Assembly: GCF_000931445.1 (NCBI RefSeq)
Contig: NZ_CP010849.1
Span: forward strand, 1,178,001-1,242,000
Direction of reading: 5' to 3'
DNA length: 64,000 nucleotides
Origin: Streptomyces cyaneogriseus subsp. noncyanogenus
Lineage (GTDB): Bacteria > Actinomycetota > Actinomycetes > Streptomycetales > Streptomycetaceae
The notes under the pieces were generated by a model. The model was not told the origin of the DNA and did not search any database. It saw only the letters and a list, made by a program, of their open reading frames with translations. Position numbers and translations under genes: made by a program. This document shows, one piece after another, positions 62,077-64,000 of the stretch (positions are counted from its first letter, which is position 1; each line of letters starts with the position of its first letter).

Positions 62077-62203
62077 TCCTCGTGCGCCGCTGTTCAGTTG
62101 GCCCGGCCCGTTGACGTGCCGCCGTCGGCACAGCGTAGCCTTCATGATCTTCGAGCCCGCATCCGATTCCCGCATCGGGGCTCGGGCCAGGCAAGATGGG
62201 GGC

Positions 62204-64000
62204 GTGACCCTCATCGATCAGCTCCCGCCGACCGCCGACCCCGATGCCCTCTACGAAGCCTTCGAGACGTGGGCGCAGGAGCGGGGTCTCACGCTCTACC
62301 CCCATCAGGAGGAGGCGCTGATCGAGGTCGTCTCCGGCGCGAACGTGATCGTGTCGACGCCCACCGGCTCCGGCAAGAGCATGATCGCCGCGGGTGCCCA
62401 TTTCGCGGCGCTGGCCCGGGACGAGGTCACCTTCTACACGGCTCCGATCAAGGCGCTGGTGTCGGAGAAGTTCTTCGAGCTGTGCAAGCTGTTCGGCACC
62501 GAGAACGTCGGCATGCTGACCGGCGACGCCTCCGTCAACGCCGACGCCCCCGTGATCTGCTGCACCGCCGAGGTGCTGGCGTCGATCGCGCTGCGTGACG
62601 GCAAGGACGCGGACGTCGGCCAGGTCGTCATGGACGAGTTCCACTTCTACGCGGAGCCGGACCGCGGCTGGGCGTGGCAGATCCCGCTGCTGGAGCTGCC
62701 GCAGGCGCAGTTCGTGCTGATGTCGGCCACTCTCGGCGACGTGTCCTTCTTCGAGAAGGACCTCGAGCGCCGCACCGGCCGCCCCACGGCGGTGGTCCGC
62801 TCGGCGACCCGTCCGGTGCCGCTGTCGTACGAGTACCGGTACTCGCCGCTCACCGAGACGCTCACCGATCTGCTGGAGGCCCGGCAGGCCCCCGTCTACA
62901 TCGTGCACTTCACGCAGGCGCAGGCGGTGGAGCGGGCGCAGGCGCTGATGAGCATCAACATGTGCACGCGTGAGGAGAAGGACAAGATCGCCGAGCTGAT
63001 CGGCAACTTCCGCTTCACCACCAAGTTCGGCCGCAACCTCTCCCGCTACGTGCGCCACGGCATCGGTGTGCACCACGCCGGCATGCTGCCCAAGTACCGG
63101 CGTCTGGTGGAGAAGCTGGCGCAAGCCGGTCTGCTGAAGGTCATCTGCGGCACGGACACGCTCGGGGTGGGCGTCAACGTCCCGATCCGCACGGTGCTGT
63201 TCACGGCCCTGACCAAGTACGACGGCAATCGTGTCCGCACGCTGCGCGCGCGTGAGTTCCACCAGATCGCCGGGCGGGCCGGCCGGGCGGGCTTCGACAC
63301 CGAGGGGTTCGTCGTCGCCCAGGCGCCGGAGCACGTCATCGAGAACGAGAAGGCGCTCGCGAAGGCGGGTGACGATCCGAAGAAGCGCCGCAAGGTCGTC
63401 CGCAAGAAGGCGCCCGAGGGCTTCGTCGGCTGGACGGAGAAGACCTTCGAGAAGCTGATCGAGTCCGATCCGGAGCCGCTGACGTCCCGTTTCCGGGTGA
63501 CGCACACGATGCTGCTGTCGGTGATCGCCCGGCCCGGGAACGCCTTCGAGGCGATGCGGCATCTGCTGGAGGACAACCACGAGCCGCGCAAGCAGCAGCT
63601 CCGGCACATCCGGCGGGCCATCGCCATCTACCGTTCGCTGCTGGACGGCGGCATCGTCGAGAAGCTCGACCAGCCGGACGCGGAGGGCCGTATCGTCCGC
63701 CTCACGGTCGATCTCCAGCAGGACTTCGCGCTGAACCAGCCGCTGTCCACGTTCGCGCTGGCCGCGTTCGAGCTGCTCGACCCGGAGTCCCCGTCGTACG
63801 CGCTGGACATGGTGTCGGTCGTGGAGTCGACGCTGGACGACCCGCGGCAGATCCTCGCCGCCCAGCAGAACAAGGCGCGCGGCGAGGCCGTCGCCGCCAT
63901 GAAGGCGGACGGGGTGGAGTACGAGGAGCGCATGGAGCGCCTCCAGGACATCACCTACCCCAAGCCGCTGGAGGAGCTGCTCTTCCACGCGTACAACACC
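62204..64000 (+). CDS. DEAD/DEAH-box SF2 helicase (DUF3516 type), runs off the window
   Basis: The 599 codons shown start at GTG 62204 and continue past the edge. Ski2-like superfamily 2 motifs: Walker A STPTGSGKSMIAAG, Walker B VVMDEFHFYAEPDRGW, motif III LMSATLGD, and motifs V-VI GTDTLGVGVNVPIRTVLF and HQIAGRAGRAGFDTEGFVV. The later part enters the DUF3516 region typical of actinobacterial proteins that resemble RNA helicases. Such enzymes unwind RNA or DNA with ATP; the target is unknown. No partner gene is visible before the cut. Confidence 0.9.
   Translation, partial: MTLIDQLPPTADPDALYEAFETWAQERGLTLYPHQEEALIEVVSGANVIVSTPTGSGKSMIAAGAHFAALARDEVTFYTAPIKALVSEKFFELCKLFGTENVGMLTGDASVNADAPVICCTAEVLASIALRDGKDADVGQVVMDEFHFYAEPDRGWAWQIPLLELPQAQFVLMSATLGDVSFFEKDLERRTGRPTAVVRSATRPVPLSYEYRYSPLTETLTDLLEARQAPVYIVHFTQAQAVERAQALMSINMCTREEKDKIAELIGNFRFTTKFGRNLSRYVRHGIGVHHAGMLPKYRRLVEKLAQAGLLKVICGTDTLGVGVNVPIRTVLFTALTKYDGNRVRTLRAREFHQIAGRAGRAGFDTEGFVVAQAPEHVIENEKALAKAGDDPKKRRKVVRKKAPEGFVGWTEKTFEKLIESDPEPLTSRFRVTHTMLLSVIARPGNAFEAMRHLLEDNHEPRKQQLRHIRRAIAIYRSLLDGGIVEKLDQPDAEGRIVRLTVDLQQDFALNQPLSTFALAAFELLDPESPSYALDMVSVVESTLDDPRQILAAQQNKARGEAVAAMKADGVEYEERMERLQDITYPKPLEELLFHAYNT

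Noticed and set aside
56894..63988. A 2364-residue minus-strand open frame
   Set aside because: It is a shadow caused by high GC content, covering several well-supported plus-strand genes in the antisense frame.

Overview
The window is chromosomal DNA from a Streptomyces. GC content is very high with G/C-rich third codon positions, GTG starts are common, there is a CebR-type 14-bp operator in front of polysaccharide-degrading genes, and several small families typical of the genus occur (DUF5997, DUF5709, DUF1360, a Lrp/FUSC pair, TctCBA). No rRNA, tRNA, insertion sequence, phage integrase or CRISPR array was seen.

Layout. 1-3030: the 3' end of a glutamine synthetase, one secreted protein, and a run of truncated or fused gene remnants (SIS isomerase/TIM, acyltransferase/GMC oxidoreductase, CMD, Lrp C-terminus). 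3030-11000: uracil-DNA glycosylase, a BadF-type sugar kinase, a CbiX-like protein, a lactonase, a FUSC membrane protein with a divergent Lrp regulator, and a HAD phosphatase. 11064-17000: a TetR regulator divergent from a single-chain biotin-dependent acyl-CoA carboxylase, then a putative winged-helix/FokI-like nuclease. 17158-23545: a secreted GH127 enzyme and small conserved genes. 23546-28107: a three-subunit molybdenum hydroxylase with a divergent TetR regulator. 28253-31072: a CebR-boxed SGNH esterase and GH5 mannanase, both carrying CBM2. 31091-37090: an MFS exporter, a lone CitB-type response regulator and TctCBA. 37343-49997: an accessory island. It holds a HIRAN protein, then a one-strand operon of a Trypco1 protein, a trypsin/NTPase/WD40 protein, a nucleosidase/pseudokinase fusion, an SF1 helicase, a winged-helix protein and a truncated small ORF. 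50031-64000: YjbQ, a flavoprotein, MltG, an ABC exporter with MarR regulator, an L,D-transpeptidase-like lipoprotein, a heterodimeric ABC exporter, L31 type B and a DUF3516-type helicase that runs off the end.

The most important caution is technical. Two 42-bp blocks (3295-3336 and 40878-40919) contain perfect loxP sites and match, as I remember it, the Roche 454 Titanium mate-pair linker in its two orientations. Each sits between two near-identical copies of host sequence (235 bp and 183 bp), as expected if a read through a small linker-closed circle was assembled untrimmed. They break ung and add 75 in-frame codons to the NTPase gene. They should be removed before either gene is interpreted, and should not be read as Cre/lox biology. 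The run of internally deleted genes near the left end may share an assembly cause or may be real decay.

The strongest biological candidate is the operon 39115-49997. It resembles the NTP-dependent conflict (defence) systems in which a protease/NTPase/WD40 sensor is paired with a Trypco1 partner. Here it also includes a nucleosidase fused to a catalytically dead kinase, and a Upf1/Dna2-type helicase.
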